Source: Phycisphaerales bacterium
GTDB lineage: Bacteria; Planctomycetota; Phycisphaerae; SM23-33
Assembly (NCBI GenBank): GCA_003153915.1
Contig: PMBX01000215.1
Coordinates: 1-5,178 of the forward strand
DNA length: 5,178 nt
Direction: 5' to 3'
Under the pieces are notes generated by a model. It had not been told where the DNA came from. It saw nothing but the letters and a program-made list of their open reading frames with translations, and ran no database searches. Numbering within the stretch: position 1 is the first letter of the stretch; each line of letters begins with the position of its first letter. Positions 4,867-5,178 of the stretch are shown here, piece by piece. The position numbers and the translations under genes are program-made.

Positions 4867-5178
4867 TCAATGTCCCTTCAGTAACAACGGATACGCCAAT
4901 CGGCAAAACAGCAGATACGCACCAACGGCGATCAGCAAGGCCGTATCCGCCGTGCCCCATCGCAGGCGGCTCAGATGGCGGGAGTCTCCCGTAAAACCTC
5001 TGGCCCGCATGGCCAGATGCACCCGTTGGCTCCGCTCCAGCGTGCGGACAAATAACGCCCCAACCACCCCGCCGGTCGCCGCCAGCCGGCGCGACAGGGG
5101 CGCCATCGCCGCACCGCGCAAATCCCTGCCCAGCCGCAATCGCATCGCCTCGTCGATGAGCACGAACAGGTAGCGATA
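4867..5178 (-). CDS. cbiQ: Energy-coupling-factor transporter transmembrane protein (CbiQ/EcfT-like), 3' part only
   Basis: The last 103 residues of a membrane protein whose gene begins outside the window at the right edge. RYLFVLIDEAMRLRLGRDLRG (residues 2-22) and ERSQRVHLAMRARGF (48-62) match the cytoplasmic coupling helices of EcfT/CbiQ. The second carries the Ala-Arg-Gly signature (59-61) that contacts the ATPase; in the first the equivalent reads L-R-G. A final hydrophobic segment (ALLIAVGAYLLFCRLAY, 80-96) is the last membrane helix, ending in a short tail. A GTG at 5163 is not the start, since the conserved reading continues upstream of it to the edge. The gene is followed after 2 bp by cbiO, whose ribosome site lies in its last codons, so the two are co-expressed. 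The substrate-binding gene (cbiM-like or other) is not in the window and may lie upstream. Confidence 0.85.
   Translation of the reverse strand, partial: YRYLFVLIDEAMRLRLGRDLRGAAMAPLSRRLAATGGVVGALFVRTLERSQRVHLAMRARGFTGDSRHLSRLRWGTADTALLIAVGAYLLFCRLAYPLLLKGH
4873..4879 (-). promoter_or_regulatory. Ribosome binding site deciding the cbiO start
   Basis: GAAGGGA on the minus strand ends 8 nt before the ATG at 4864-4862 and lies within the end of cbiQ. It supports this start over a longer frame. Confidence 0.55.

Noticed and set aside
1..5178. CRISPR array, tRNA, rRNA or insertion sequence
   Set aside because: No regularly spaced repeats, no tRNA-like or rRNA-like sequence, and no transposase were seen on reading both strands.

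Overview
The window is GC-rich DNA that looks like a planctomycete, most likely the class Phycisphaerae. The main argument is the central gene: a sigma-70 family factor with a long N-terminal extension of helix-turn-helix modules, an architecture I associate with that group. This is recognition from memory, not a database result. Weak Shine-Dalgarno support at the sigma gene also fits.

Layout: (1) Positions 1-220 are non-coding, with two inverted copies of a 14-mer and a good sigma-70-type promoter at 170-198. (2) Positions 221-1228 (+) hold a tight two-gene operon: a nucleotidyltransferase-fold protein with an intact GS-x9-DxD motif, then a Xre-family helix-turn-helix protein. This has the form of a toxin-antitoxin-like or defence module and is probably accessory. 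(3) Positions 1375-1911 (-) hold a DUF1854 protein with its own promoter (perfect TATAAT) and a stem-loop just after the stop. It is convergent with the operon. (4) Positions 1912-2199 are intergenic and include a 68-bp nested inverted repeat (2045-2112) that no gene explains. (5) Positions 2200-3888 (-) hold the multi-HTH sigma factor. (6) Positions 3889-4159 are its leader region, with a 7-bp inverted repeat and a possible -10 element. (7) Positions 4160-5178 (-) hold the end of an energy-coupling-factor (ECF) transporter operon of cobalt/nickel type: the 3' part of cbiQ, cut by the window edge, and the complete cbiO ATPase, 2 bp apart.

How the genes work together: only two pairs are clearly functional partners, the nucleotidyltransferase with its HTH protein, and CbiQ with CbiO. 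The sigma factor and the DUF1854 protein are separate units on the same strand; nothing in the sequence ties them to each other or to the transporter. The least ordinary items are the sigma factor (three HTH-like modules, no room for a normal region 3, changed -10-reading residues), the nucleotidyltransferase/Xre pair, and the nested inverted repeat.
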